Notes: generated by a model from the letters alone, not told the origin. A DNA stretch of 64,000 bases from Rummeliibacillus stabekisii (GCF_007988965.1 NZ_BJVD01000001.1:124001-188000), one strand, 5' to 3'. Positions 46,548 to 56,032 are shown, counted from the stretch's first letter. Numbers and translations are program-made.

Positions 46548-47759
46548 CTATTTATAATAATGAGGAGGGCCCACATGTTTAATGAAAAAAATACCGTCGT
46601 AATGATTTCTGATGATCATACGCTCTTCAAAATATCCATGACTTAATGCGGTGATTGGTTTGAACATCCACTCATTATGTTTCTCTTTTTTCTGATATTT
46701 TAAATCGATGAATGAGTAATCGTAGGGTATCTCATTAAGGATAAATTCAAGACTATTAGCGCTATACTTTTTTCCAAAATTAACTTGATTAGAAATTGGA
46801 GCTTCTCTTTCTTTGATTGTTCCATCATGCATATAAAAACCGATTATATAGCTTTTCTTTTTATAATCGCTCGGAAGATTCTCATACATTGATTGTATTT
46901 TCCATTTATGAAAGGTATTCTCGCCTTTATCTTTTCTAACAATTTCTACTTGACGATCTCGAACATGATTGTTGTGTCCCCACACTATTATTTTTTTGTC
47001 AGGGTAAACCTGAGTTGATAACCATAGCAAGTTTTCTTCCATCAATTTATCTCTAATAATACTACCGGTTTCCTCTATTGTGGTTTCCTCTGTTTTTTTA
47101 GCCTTATAATATTTTTCCAACATCACATAGCGGTTTTCTAAAGTTTTCACTATTACTTTTTCAAGATTTTTCTCATCCGGATATTCATGCTTTAATTCTT
47201 CCGAATGACCGTGTATAAATGCTATAATCTCTTGATAGGACTTCTTATAATTACTTAATGTTTCCCTTGAGAGGCTCTTTCCCTCTTCCATTGTATTATC
47301 GTATGTTTCACGCCAGTTAAATTCTAGTTTTTTATATTGCTGCGCAAGATTATCATTGTAGATTTTAATCCAATTACTTAGAAATTGAATAAAATAACCT
47401 GAAACCCTCATATCATAACCTCCAAAAGACAGGTCATTTTTGTTTCTTTGTTGTATTAAATAATCAATTAAGGGTTTTGTTTCTTGATTATTCCACGGAG
47501 AAAGAAATTCAGATAATATTTCATTTGAATTCATATACGGATTGATTGAACTTTCTGCAGAAACAGCAGCTCCCTCACCAATATTTCCTTCGAATAACAC
47601 AACATCAAATCCTAATTCTTCGTGCAAGTATTTTATTAATCTTACTTTGGACTGGCTATATTCAGAGATGCCATGTGAACTTTCACCGAGAAATACATAC
47701 TTTTTGTCCTTTAAAATTGGCGACAAAAATTTCAAGTCTGAATAATCATTGGATGTCAA
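46548..47759 (-). CDS. Erythromycin esterase family protein
   Basis: 403 residues from a TTG at 47757-47759. Family motifs: FLGESSHGISEYSQSKVRLI, LGFDVVLFEGN, YDMRVSG, then IIVWGHNNHVRD near the end; the His and Glu residues are those used in Ere-type hydrolysis. Most relatives in Bacilli are general esterase-like proteins of unknown substrate, so macrolide resistance should not be assumed. The TTG has no ribosome binding site, and the same frame is open upstream through a membrane helix (see next entry). Confidence 0.82.
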   Translation of the reverse strand: MTSNDYSDLKFLSPILKDKKYVFLGESSHGISEYSQSKVRLIKYLHEELGFDVVLFEGNIGEGAAVSAESSINPYMNSNEILSEFLSPWNNQETKPLIDYLIQQRNKNDLSFGGYDMRVSGYFIQFLSNWIKIYNDNLAQQYKKLEFNWRETYDNTMEEGKSLSRETLSNYKKSYQEIIAFIHGHSEELKHEYPDEKNLEKVIVKTLENRYVMLEKYYKAKKTEETTIEETGSIIRDKLMEENLLWLSTQVYPDKKIIVWGHNNHVRDRQVEIVRKDKGENTFHKWKIQSMYENLPSDYKKKSYIIGFYMHDGTIKEREAPISNQVNFGKKYSANSLEFILNEIPYDYSFIDLKYQKKEKHNEWMFKPITALSHGYFEERMIIRNHYDGIFFIKHVGPPHYYK

Positions 47760-47898
47760 CGAGTTAATTTTATGACTATGGGTTATTAACCATGATTTTT
47801 CAGCATTTTTATGAGTATAAATGACAGATATTACTACGATAATAAGGAGAACTATAATCGTAAACGAGTATTTATTGAAGTTCTTAATGACTTTTCAC
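47760..47898 (-). other. In-frame N-terminal extension with membrane anchor; start unclear
   Basis: The esterase frame continues upstream to an ATT at 47886-47888, giving KNFNKYSFTIIVLLIIVVIS and VIYTHKNAEKSW, a convincing signal anchor. GGAGGGG at 47898-47904 is the only good ribosome binding site, but the GTG it serves (47896-47898) reads V-K-S-H-stop. Either ATT is the start or one base too many lies near 47886; removing one T gives MKSHKNFNKYSF in frame. Confidence 0.6.
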
Positions 47899-48029
47899 CC
47901 CTCCAAATTTAGCATTATTTGTAATTACTTCTTTTATATAGGTTCGTTATGAAAGAGTCTATATCCTTCATGAGACTATATAAATAATCATCCGAAATTT
48001 CAAAGACTAATTTCAAAGGGAGCAATGAT

Positions 48030-48398
48030 ATGAAAACAATTTTATTAATCCAATTCGCTCTTTTTTCAACGTTTATTGGTGATATTTCACATAATGATTT
48101 AGATCAAAATACGAATAATAAACATACGATCTCTACTTATTACAAATGGGGACAAGTTGCTATTCAAAAAACAAAAGAACAATATCCTCAAGCTAAAATT
48201 ATTGATTATTTTCACATTGGAAAAGTTTCCATCACAGATTACTCTATAGAAAAGTTTAGATTTTGGATAAAAGATAGTAATAAAGAATTTGGAGTGTATG
48301 TTGATCTTAAAATTAATAATTCAACTGGAGAATTAATTGAAATTCAGTTTAAAGAAACAAAAACCGAACTGACCCAAGGCACTTTATCAGCACCGTGA
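48030..48398 (+). CDS. DUF3889 family secreted protein (YqzG/YhdC-like)
   Basis: 122 residues. Short N-terminal signal sequence, then a DUF3889 domain: YYKWGQVAIQKTKEQYPQAK, IDYFHIGKVS, FRFWIKDSNKEFGVYVDLKI. Function of the family is unknown. AAAGGGAG eight bases before the ATG. A terminator overlaps the last codons. Confidence 0.82.
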   Translation: MKTILLIQFALFSTFIGDISHNDLDQNTNNKHTISTYYKWGQVAIQKTKEQYPQAKIIDYFHIGKVSITDYSIEKFRFWIKDSNKEFGVYVDLKINNSTGELIEIQFKETKTELTQGTLSAP

Positions 48399-48415
48399 AC
48401 AGTTCGGCTATTTTT
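48364..48415 (+). terminator. Terminator overlapping the DUF3889 gene end
   Basis: CCGAACTG (48364-48371) and CAGTTCGG (48400-48407) with a 28-nt loop, followed by TATTTTT. Confidence 0.65.
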
Positions 48416-48503
48416 ATGGATGAATAAGTACTTATCAAGTTTTGTATGTGATTTCAGTAAAATATAGGTGGTCAACATCGTAAAGAAACGTATTCTTTCA
48501 TTT

Positions 48504-49154
48504 TCATTGCATGTTTCCCTTTCTTCTAAACGTTCCTCCCTTTTTTACTATTATAAAAACTACAGGAACTAATATAGGTATCATTGAAATAATAGCTAGA
48601 GACACCGCTAAATGGTTTTCAACCCACTTAAGATTGCCCAAAACATAGCCTAAAGTAACCCAAAAGAACGTCCATAGAACTGCGCCTATACTATTGAATT
48701 TTAAAAAAGTATAAAAGGGATAATTTGTATACGCACTTACACAAGGAATGGTTGTTCGCATAAACGGAATAAACCGAGAAAAGATTATAGAAATATTTCT
48801 ATAACGTTGGATAAATGCTTCTGCTGATTGAACTTGGTTCTCCTTTAAGAAATTCAGCCTCGGTTTTTTTTGCTGCCATTTTCTTATTAAAGTACCTATA
48901 TAATAGTTCTGACTATCTCCACTTATTGTTACAAATATAAAGAGAGCTAATAAAATCCATAGATTCAATTCCCCTACTGCAGCTAGTGCAGCGCTTGCAA
49001 ATACTATAGAGTCCCCCGGCAAAAATGTTAAGACGATAAACGCGGTTTTTAAATAAACAACGAGAAATAAAAAAATGTAAATTTGTACACCATATATATC
49101 TGTTAAATTATCTAAGTTTTTATCTAAATTAGAAATGATATGCCCTATGTTCAT
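48504..49154 (-). CDS. DedA family membrane protein
   Basis: 216 residues. Typical DedA order: amphipathic N-terminus, re-entrant FLPGDSIVFASAALAA, GDSQNYYIGTLIRKW, the basic FIQRYRNISIIFSRFIPFMR (R-x-x-P motif) and GYVLGN near the end. DedA proteins recycle undecaprenyl phosphate or other phospholipids across the membrane. Ribosome binding site weak. Confidence 0.9.
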   Translation of the reverse strand: MNIGHIISNLDKNLDNLTDIYGVQIYIFLFLVVYLKTAFIVLTFLPGDSIVFASAALAAVGELNLWILLALFIFVTISGDSQNYYIGTLIRKWQQKKPRLNFLKENQVQSAEAFIQRYRNISIIFSRFIPFMRTTIPCVSAYTNYPFYTFLKFNSIGAVLWTFFWVTLGYVLGNLKWVENHLAVSLAIISMIPILVPVVFIIVKKGGTFRRKGNMQ

Positions 49155-49427
49155 TATTTCTTCTCACATCCTTGTTATTTAAAGTTTAGTATATGATGAA
49201 GAATCTTATAAAATCCTTAAGTTTACTCCCCCCTTTACCCCTCTTAAATAAAACAAGACAATTTAGATACAAATTTAATTGCGTATAGACTTTATTATCT
49301 GATAATATAAATTTAGAATATTAAGCATCTATAGTAGTCCACCCTGTTTTAAATTGAGTGGATTTTATTTTAACTATAATCCTAGTAAACCTCTAAGTCT
49401 TATTTATTTTAATTGTGGGGTGTATAT

Positions 49428-50597
49428 ATGAAAGAGATATTTATAAGAACTGATCTACAGCGTAATTGGCTGCACAAAATTAAAACATTACGAGCCGAGC
49501 TTTCCGCAGATTCTTTAGAAATTGATAAAAATGCTCTTTTTCCAATAAGAAACTTTGAAACTCTCAGAAAAGCGGGTTATCCCAAAATTACTTTACCTAA
49601 AGAATATGGCGGAGAAGGTTTTTCTGTGTATGACATGATTCTTCTTCAAGAAACGTTAGCAAGCTATGACGCAAATACTTCGTTAGCAATTGGCTGGACA
49701 CTAGGCATTATCGGCGAGCTTTATGAACATAAGCTATGGGATCCAGCACTATTAGAATCATTTTCAAAAGAAGTACAGAAAAATATCTTTATTAATCGGG
49801 CCGTAAGTGAAGCTCATACCGGTAGCCCAACGCGGGGCGGCCGTCCTGCTACACATGCTGTACGTGCAAAGAATGGTTGGACTATAAACGGCCGTAAAAT
49901 TTTCACAACTGCTTCACCAATTTTAGACTATTTCCTAGTAAGCGCTTGGATTGAGGAACAACAAATAATCGGCTTTTTCCTCATCAATAAGGATGTTCCC
50001 GGGTTATCAATCGAAGAAACTTGGGATGTAATGTCCATGCGAGGTACGGGCAGCCATGATTTAGTGCTTGAAAATGTCCAGGTGGAAGCTTCAGCACTTG
50101 TTGAATATCCGCAAAGTCCCTTTGGAGGCACGCATATCAATGGCTGGATTTTGCAAATCCCTGCCACATATCTTGGGATTGCCCAGGCTGCACGTGACTA
50201 TGTAATAAACTTTGCCAATCATCATCAACCTAATAGCTTGAATGCGCCGATTGCTACTCTTCCTAACGTACAGCAGCATATAGGAAATATTGAATTAAAG
50301 CTGGATCAAGCACGCTTTACTTTATATGGGGCTGCCGAGGCATACGATGATTTAGAAAGGCGTCCATATTTAACAAATGAACTGGCTGTGGCGAAACACA
50401 CTGTTACTAACGCAGCAATTGAAATTGTAGATATTGCTATGCGAATTGCAGGCGCAAAAAGTCTTCAGAATTCAAATCCTTTACAACGCTATTATCGAGA
50501 TGTCCGGGCTGGTCTTCATAATCCACCAATGGATGACATGACTATTACGAAGCTGGCACAAACCGCGATTGACCAGGGTAAACAATCAAAATCATAA
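49428..50597 (+). CDS. Acyl-CoA dehydrogenase family protein
   Basis: 389 residues. Three-domain FAD flavoenzyme: N-terminal helical domain with LPKEYGGEGFSVYDMILLQE, middle beta domain (GSPTRGGRPATHAV; GWTINGRKIFTTASP; SMRGTGSHDLVLENV) and C-terminal helical domain (AAIEIVDIAMRIAGAKSL; RYYRDVRAG). Resembles B. subtilis YdbM more than fatty-acid beta-oxidation enzymes; relatives also include sulphur-compound monooxygenases, so the reaction is open. ATG at 49428 follows GTGGGG; an upstream TTG lacks a site. Single gene. Confidence 0.88.
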   Translation: MKEIFIRTDLQRNWLHKIKTLRAELSADSLEIDKNALFPIRNFETLRKAGYPKITLPKEYGGEGFSVYDMILLQETLASYDANTSLAIGWTLGIIGELYEHKLWDPALLESFSKEVQKNIFINRAVSEAHTGSPTRGGRPATHAVRAKNGWTINGRKIFTTASPILDYFLVSAWIEEQQIIGFFLINKDVPGLSIEETWDVMSMRGTGSHDLVLENVQVEASALVEYPQSPFGGTHINGWILQIPATYLGIAQAARDYVINFANHHQPNSLNAPIATLPNVQQHIGNIELKLDQARFTLYGAAEAYDDLERRPYLTNELAVAKHTVTNAAIEIVDIAMRIAGAKSLQNSNPLQRYYRDVRAGLHNPPMDDMTITKLAQTAIDQGKQSKS

Positions 50598-50622
50598 TCA
50601 TAAATTCCATATAAACAAAAAT

Positions 50623-50667
50623 AAAAAAGCCTATAAAATCTTAGTAAAAGAATTTACAGGCTTTTTA
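50623..50667. terminator. Terminator of the acyl-CoA dehydrogenase gene
   Basis: AAAAAGCCTATAAA and TTTACAGGCTTTTT with an AAGA-type internal mismatch loop. Confidence 0.7.
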
Positions 50668-50720
50668 TCAACTTTTGTCTTGTTCATCTATTAGTTCACC
50701 AGGAAATATTGTTAATTCAT

Positions 50721-51257
50721 TTATAAAGATCTCTTTGGCCAAATAAAATATGAAATCGATATTACAAAGTCAATACCTATTATCAAAGTCCATAATTGTA
50801 GGATTTCATAAAAAGGCGCATTTTGTACGTGATTATTTGTTATTAAAATCATACCAAATAATAATAATGCACCTATTATATAAGCAAAAACATGTTGTCC
50901 AAATGATTTCATACCATGACGAGCAAATTCCATCCCATATCTTTTAACAGGTTTAGAGCCATCTTTCATAATATAATACCGAAATTTCTCATCAAGCCAA
51001 GCAATCATGCTTTTACCAAATGCGATAGAACTGCCAATATAAACAGCGGCGATAGCATGTGCAGCTGTAGGCTTAGCACCAAAGTAAATATCCAATCCTG
51101 CTACAACCAGCAATATTAAATCGATTAAAGGGACAGACGTAAAAAACAATAGGCTTAACTTTTTTCGCTTAAATACATACCTTAAAGTCAGTCCGACTAA
51201 TATAACCACCCAAAATGCGATTTCACAAGCAACGATCAACCAGGCGATCAAGTTCAA
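50721..51257 (-). CDS. Hypothetical integral membrane protein
   Basis: 178 residues from the TTG at 51255-51257, chosen because GGAGGTGAAGAA lies directly before it. Five hydrophobic segments (about 3-22, 33-55, 62-80, 122-140, 150-172), with a basic cytoplasmic loop (LDEKFRYYIMKDGSKPVKRY). Found widely in Bacillus as an unnamed membrane protein. No function assigned. Confidence 0.7.
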   Translation of the reverse strand: MNLIAWLIVACEIAFWVVILVGLTLRYVFKRKKLSLLFFTSVPLIDLILLVVAGLDIYFGAKPTAAHAIAAVYIGSSIAFGKSMIAWLDEKFRYYIMKDGSKPVKRYGMEFARHGMKSFGQHVFAYIIGALLLFGMILITNNHVQNAPFYEILQLWTLIIGIDFVISISYFIWPKRSL

Positions 51258-51537
51258 TTCTTCACCTCCACTTTTCTCTTGTACTTCGTTCAATGTTACA
51301 AGTTACGTTCTCTTATAAATTTTCTTTGGAAATTAGTCCTGTACTTCATTATTATTACTGTATTTTACAAATAGCAATTTGACAATCGTTTTTTAAAAGA
51401 AATTAAAATATTCTGTTACTGTCATTTTTTTCATTTTTATATAGACTAGCAAGGTTTATAAAATTGCTCTTATATAAATAAACTAGATAAGGTTAATTGA
51501 AATTAAGTAAAAAATTGTAAGGATTTTTTAAAACTAA
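51258..51537. other. Intergenic, carries dispersed repeat
   Basis: No gene seen. Contains copy 3 of the 26-bp dispersed repeat at 51441-51466. Confidence 0.5.
51441..51466. repeat. 26-bp dispersed repeat, copy 3
   Basis: ATAGACTAGCAAGGTTTATA followed by AAATTG; two differences from copy 2 in the core. Confidence 0.5.
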
Positions 51538-51582
51538 AATGGTGCCTGCCCATTTTTATAAAAAATGAGTCAGACACCATTA
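51538..51582. terminator. Long imperfect hairpin after the ABC operon
   Basis: ATGGTGCCTGCCCATTTTT and AAAAATGAGTCAGACACCAT pair over about 19 bp with two or three mismatches and a loop of only a few bases. It can end the minus-strand operon. Its GGTGCCTG / CAGACACC arms resemble dispersed hairpin repeats in Bacilli. Confidence 0.6.
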
Positions 51583-51615
51583 AATAATTGTTCTAAACTA
51601 TTATTTCTCTTAGTC

Positions 51616-52569
51616 TTACGCAGCTACATCTCGTTTTGTAAATACACCAAATGCAAGAAGCATAAAGACAATAAAGTAAATTAATAACATTGTAATAGAG
51701 AATCCTAGTGTCATACCATCAACCATTGGGATTCCATCGAAGTATTGAGATAGATCTGTATTAGCAAATAAGATGTATTTAGCCCAATTATACTGAGCGG
51801 CAATAATCGCTGTGACAGTACTACCCATAAATAAAAGGAAAATCGATAAACCTGTAGCTAATGAACTATTTCTAAATACAGCTGAAATCATAAATGCCAT
51901 AGTAGTAATCATGATAACATCGATTGAAGCCAACAAATATCTTTTGATTAAATATAGAAGCATATTCTGCTCTACAACTGTTCCATTGGCATATGCAAGA
52001 TGTGCATTATTCCCATCACCTGTACCGAATAATGCAAATCCTAAAATGGCAGCGCTAATAAATAAGATAGCTAATAAAAATACATCAAATATAATAACAG
52101 TTAAATATTTGGATAACAGAATTTTCGTTCGTTTAATAGGACGAATAAGCAACAGCTTGATTGTTCCCCATCCAAACTCGCTTGCCACAATTCCGGCTGC
52201 GACAATAATCGTAAACAATCCAGCAAATGAAATGAATGACGCACTGTCATAAATAAATGACCAACCTGTTTCAGCTTGCTCAGGAGGTAAATTATGATCT
52301 AAACGATATTGATTAATAGCTATATCTCTTTCTAAGCTTTGCTTATAGGTATTTGCTGATTTTGGAAGACCTTTCATTTCCTTCTTATACTCTTTTGTTT
52401 CCTGTTGTAATTCCTGCTTCCATTGCGGATTTGTACTCTGGCCTGAATCTCCATACACCTTTGTCAGAATGCCAGTCCCTAACACCGCAAGGACTAGTAG
52501 CCCAATCATTACGTAAGTTCCAGGTCGTTTAAATATTTTAATCCATTCATTTTTTATAAGATTAAGCAT
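51616..52569 (-). CDS. ABC-2 type transporter permease
   Basis: 317 residues. Opens [20 protein letters not shown], the usual ABC-2 cytoplasmic start, with a helix at about 18-36, an extracellular coiled stretch rich in Lys and Gln (45-90), then five helices (115-140, 155-185, 205-235, 240-265, 290-312). Last gene of the YtrA-type operon; its ATG overlaps the preceding ATPase by eight bases. Likely exports or extrudes an envelope-active compound. Confidence 0.88.
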   Translation of the reverse strand: MLNLIKNEWIKIFKRPGTYVMIGLLVLAVLGTGILTKVYGDSGQSTNPQWKQELQQETKEYKKEMKGLPKSANTYKQSLERDIAINQYRLDHNLPPEQAETGWSFIYDSASFISFAGLFTIIVAAGIVASEFGWGTIKLLLIRPIKRTKILLSKYLTVIIFDVFLLAILFISAAILGFALFGTGDGNNAHLAYANGTVVEQNMLLYLIKRYLLASIDVIMITTMAFMISAVFRNSSLATGLSIFLLFMGSTVTAIIAAQYNWAKYILFANTDLSQYFDGIPMVDGMTLGFSITMLLIYFIVFMLLAFGVFTKRDVAA

Positions 52570-53467
52570 GCTTCTCCCCCCCTGTCGTAACTTCCATAAA
52601 GCGATCTTCTAGCGTTTTTGCTATTGGTTTTACTTCGTAAATTGAAATGCCTGCTTCAGTGAATTTTTGAATCATTTTTGGTACTTCTTCTTTTTCAAGC
52701 TCAATTTCATATCCTTTGTCCACTTTTTCATATGGAATGTTATCTAGTATACCAACATTCTCCAAATTGACCTCGAAGAAGTATTTTTGTTTTGTGTCAT
52801 TTACATAATCGTGAACTTTTTGTATGTCTACGAGCTTCCCATTTTGGATAATTGCTATACGATCACACATCATTTCCATTTCAGATAATAGATGGCTCGA
52901 AACAATTACCGACATTCCTTTTTCTTTCGTCAGCTTTTTCAAATGATCTCGAATTTCTCTTATTCCCGCTGGGTCAAGACCATTTGTAGGTTCGTCTAAA
53001 ATCATTACTTTTGGGTCATGAAGCAAACTTTGGGCCAGGCCTAATCGTTGTCTCATTCCAAGTGAATACGTTTTAACTTTATCGTGAATGCGTTCTTTTA
53101 AACCGACAAATTCGACTACTTCGTCGATCTTTTGCTTTGATATACCTTTTATCATACGAGCATATTGCATAAGATTCTGATAACCAGTTAAAAATTTGTA
53201 CATCTCTGGATTCTCTACGATTCCTCCAATATTCATCAGAGCCGCTTCGAATTCTTTTTCTACATTTTTGCCGCAAATTAAGATTTCGCCTGATGTAATT
53301 CCCATCAATCCTACCATCATACGAATAGTTGTTGTTTTTCCCGCTCCATTAGGTCCAAGAAAGCCAAATACTTCTCCCTCTTCAATAGTGAAGCTCAAAT
53401 CATCAATAATTTTCTTCCCTTTGATTACTTTCGTTACATGGTTCAATTGTACAACCGGACTAGCCAT
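52562..53467 (-). CDS. ABC transporter ATPase (bacitracin/lantibiotic export type)
   Basis: 301 residues. Walker [10 protein letters not shown], signature YSLGMRQR, Walker [16 protein letters not shown], switch SSHLL, and an extra C-terminal domain of about 80 residues ([20 protein letters not shown] onward), as in BcrA-like ATPases. Partner of the following permease. ATG overlaps the upstream ATPase stop (ATGGCTAG) with GGAGG in front. Confidence 0.9.
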   Translation of the reverse strand: MASPVVQLNHVTKVIKGKKIIDDLSFTIEEGEVFGFLGPNGAGKTTTIRMMVGLMGITSGEILICGKNVEKEFEAALMNIGGIVENPEMYKFLTGYQNLMQYARMIKGISKQKIDEVVEFVGLKERIHDKVKTYSLGMRQRLGLAQSLLHDPKVMILDEPTNGLDPAGIREIRDHLKKLTKEKGMSVIVSSHLLSEMEMMCDRIAIIQNGKLVDIQKVHDYVNDTKQKYFFEVNLENVGILDNIPYEKVDKGYEIELEKEEVPKMIQKFTEAGISIYEVKPIAKTLEDRFMEVTTGGEKHA

Positions 53468-54176
53468 TCATCTTCGCCTCCATATTCTTTGCAGTATCCT
53501 TAAACCAATCTAATACCGATAGTCCTTCTTCTTCTCTTAACTCCTCTACATTTTTCTGACCAATTATGTTCCCGTGGAAAATGACAATCGCTTCATCAAG
53601 TAGAGGTTCGATTTCATCGATTTCATGTGTCGCAATAATCATTGTTTGTAAATCAAAATTAATGTAGGACAATAAGCTCTTCACGATGGAATCGCGAACC
53701 ATTGGATCAAGACCTGAAAATGGCTCATCTAAAAGAAGTACAGGTGCATTTCTTGAGAGCGCCAAAACAAGTTTTAACCGGCCCCTAGTTCCCTTTGATA
53801 ATTGTTTTATCTTTTTTTCTCGTTCCAGCTTCATTTCTTTCAATAATTCTTCGGCTTTTACAGAATCAAAATCAGTAAATTGGGTTGCATAATAATCTAC
53901 CATATTCGCTACTGTAAAGCCTGGATAAAACATATCAAGTTCAGTTAAATAAGCCACATTTTTAGAAATTTTTCTTGATACTTCTTCATTTCCAACTTCC
54001 ACTTTGCCGCTATTTGGATAAACAAGACCAGCAATCATTTTTAGAGTAGTGGACTTCCCACTGCCATTAGGTCCCAGTAGCCCATAAATTTTGCCTGTTT
54101 CGAATGTAAGAGAAACATTCTTTAAAGAAAATTCTTTTCCATACTTTTTCGAAACATTGCTTAGTTTAACGGCCAT
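53460..54176 (-). CDS. ABC transporter ATPase (YtrB type)
   Basis: 238 residues. Walker [10 protein letters not shown], signature LSKGTRGR (unusual, as in YtrB), Walker [20 protein letters not shown] switch. Directly after the GntR gene with an 11-base overlap. With the 261-residue membrane protein it probably forms one transporter, while the second ATPase pairs with the last permease. Confidence 0.9.
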   Translation of the reverse strand: MAVKLSNVSKKYGKEFSLKNVSLTFETGKIYGLLGPNGSGKSTTLKMIAGLVYPNSGKVEVGNEEVSRKISKNVAYLTELDMFYPGFTVANMVDYYATQFTDFDSVKAEELLKEMKLEREKKIKQLSKGTRGRLKLVLALSRNAPVLLLDEPFSGLDPMVRDSIVKSLLSYINFDLQTMIIATHEIDEIEPLLDEAIVIFHGNIIGQKNVEELREEEGLSVLDWFKDTAKNMEAKMNG

Positions 54177-54543
54177 CCTGCTCCCCCCTTAAATATTGCT
54201 TTAATCCTTCCGTTATATCTTCTTCCGAGAGCCCAAGTCCTCTCATGCTTTGGACAAAACGATCAATAATTTCTCGTTGTAACTGAGTTTTTAATGAATC
54301 CACAATCTCTTCATTTTGTGTGACAAATGTTCCTTGGCCACGCTTCGTTTCCACAATTCCCATCCTTTCCATCTCACTATACGTTCTTTGGACTGTGTTA
54401 GGGTTAACACCTGATACGATCGCCATTTCTCGTACAGACGGAAGTTTCTCGCCTGGTCTGATCTCTCCTCTTACGATTTGGGATGACAAATGATCGGCTA
54501 TTTGGATATAGATGGGCTTTGATGCTTGAAATTCTTTTGTCAT
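54166..54543 (-). CDS. GntR family regulator (YtrA subfamily)
   Basis: 125 residues. Winged HTH of GntR type ([53 protein letters not shown]) with only a short C-terminal helix pair and no ligand domain, the mark of the YtrA subfamily. These repress their own ABC operons and respond to cell-wall antibiotics. Placed second in the operon, behind a perfect inverted repeat at the promoter. Confidence 0.92.
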   Translation of the reverse strand: MTKEFQASKPIYIQIADHLSSQIVRGEIRPGEKLPSVREMAIVSGVNPNTVQRTYSEMERMGIVETKRGQGTFVTQNEEIVDSLKTQLQREIIDRFVQSMRGLGLSEEDITEGLKQYLRGEQDGR

Positions 54544-54546
54544 CTT

Positions 54547-55323
54547 CTACACCTCAACTTTCCGGTCGAGAAGCAGGCAGGATATTACAAATAATCCAAC
54601 AGAAATAGCCACATACAAAACAAGAGTTAAAACCGGTAAATTCATTGTATTTAATCCAAGCGTATAACCCGCATGACTGTATTTAAAACTCGCACCCATT
54701 ATAACGGGGATCTTCCATTTAGTTAATATGTCTTGTAAAACATCGATACTTTCTAAAAAAGAAGAAATTAGGCTCAGCAGTATGAACAAAACAAACACGA
54801 AGAGCCAGCGCCAATTTTTCATTTTCGGATATTTACCTAATGAGTGATAAACCGTCCAATAAAAAAAACACCAGAGAGAAAAATATAAGCTTATCAATAC
54901 TAAACCGGCGTTTAGTGTGGTCAATTCGATAAATAAATCTGCTTTATCCAAAATAAATAAATCTTTGAAGAACAGATAGATCACTAACCCAACACAAGTT
55001 ATAAATAATTGAGCGATCAGCTGATATGCAATGGAAATAACTATCTTTGACAGAATCAATAATTTGCTGTTTTGAGGGTTATAAAGCCATAATTGGGTTT
55101 TCCCTTCTAAACGAAGCATAGATAGTAGCATCCCCGGCAAGAAAAATACATGAAAACCAAGTAGCATGATGACGGCTATCGGTAGAAAAGATAATGGCTG
55201 GTGAAAATAAACTTCTAAGGCGAATGGTAAAATCAAAAACAACGCAAGAAATCCAATCCATAAAAAGAACCAATTTTTCGAAATATGAAAGTCCTTTTTC
55301 AATAGCCCTTGAAAAGCTAACAT
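54547..55323 (-). CDS. Membrane protein, likely ABC permease subunit
   Basis: About 258 residues with six hydrophobic segments (near 18-38, 42-65, 95-120, 135-155, 165-190, 225-250). Starts LAFQGLLKKDFHISKNWFFL, like ABC-2 permeases. ATG at 55321-55323 chosen because AAGGA lies 11 bases before it; a GTG three codons earlier is nearly on top of that site. First gene of the operon, three bases before the GntR gene. Confidence 0.78.
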   Translation of the reverse strand: MLAFQGLLKKDFHISKNWFFLWIGFLALFLILPFALEVYFHQPLSFLPIAVIMLLGFHVFFLPGMLLSMLRLEGKTQLWLYNPQNSKLLILSKIVISIAYQLIAQLFITCVGLVIYLFFKDLFILDKADLFIELTTLNAGLVLISLYFSLWCFFYWTVYHSLGKYPKMKNWRWLFVFVLFILLSLISSFLESIDVLQDILTKWKIPVIMGASFKYSHAGYTLGLNTMNLPVLTLVLYVAISVGLFVISCLLLDRKVEV

Positions 55324-55346
55324 GTAATACACATCCTTCTGTCACT

Positions 55347-55397
55347 CTGTCTTAGTGTCCTAATTAAATAGTACACTAAGACAGAAATAAAAATCAA
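55347..55397 (-). promoter_or_regulatory. YtrA-type operator over the operon promoter
   Basis: Perfect 12-bp arms, CTGTCTTAGTGT (55347-55358) and ACACTAAGACAG (55373-55384), with 14 nt between. On the minus strand TTGATT (55392-55397) and TACTAT (55368-55373) are spaced 18 nt, so the repeat covers the promoter. The AGTGT...ACACT core agrees with the YtrA site I recall from B. subtilis. Confidence 0.78.
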
Positions 55398-55453
55398 CAG
55401 AAATTTGAAGAAAAATTATATAACTGTAAAATAAAGTATTAATCTATAGCATG

Positions 55454-56032
55454 CTATAATTCTTTTCTAATTCTCTTTAATAAATTCAGTGCATCTTGAG
55501 TCGATTGAATTAAAGCTGGTCTACCCTTCTTGACCCTTAACTTCATAGCTTCTATAAAACAGGTTTCTGCTTCATCTAATCTCTTTAACTCTAAGAGACA
55601 TTTCCCTTTGTGCTGCAAAACAAAGTCCAGATATTCATCGGTTTTATTTTCTTTGCCTAATTTCATCGCAAAATTAAAATGCTCTATAGCTATTCCATGT
55701 TCATTATCATACTTATACGCCTCGCCAAGTCGAATGGAAGTAATAATTTCTTTTGTTGTGCTTTTTTCTTTCTGAGCATACAAAAGACAGTACTTTAAAC
55801 AAGCAATGGCCTTCTTTTGCTTTCCATTAATTCTATATAAATTGCCTAATGCTCAATTTAAAATATATAATTCCTCCTCTTTCAAATCCTGTTTCAATAA
55901 GCATTGAGCTTGAATAATCAAATCTTTTACTTTAGAACCGTCAGTAGGTTTTTCTCTTAAATAATCTGTTGAATCAAAATATGTTAGATTATTTATCTCA
56001 TTCATTTTTTCCCTAAAACTTTGTATCGTCAA
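55454..56032 (-). pseudogene. TPR protein gene with one in-frame TGA
   Basis: A 193-codon frame from a TTG (56030-56032, AAGGGGG eight bases upstream) is interrupted only by TGA at 55853-55855 (codon 60). Both sides read as tetratricopeptide helices: LIIQAQCLLKQDLKEEELYI, stop, ALGNLYRINGKQKKAIACLK, EAYKYDNEHGIAIEHFNFAM, CLLELKRLDEAETCFIEAMK. Such small TPR proteins bind peptides or partner proteins. One base change would restore it, so the decay is recent, or the TGA is a sequencing error. The 109-residue distal part could be made on its own from an internal start but has no clear site. Confidence 0.75.
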
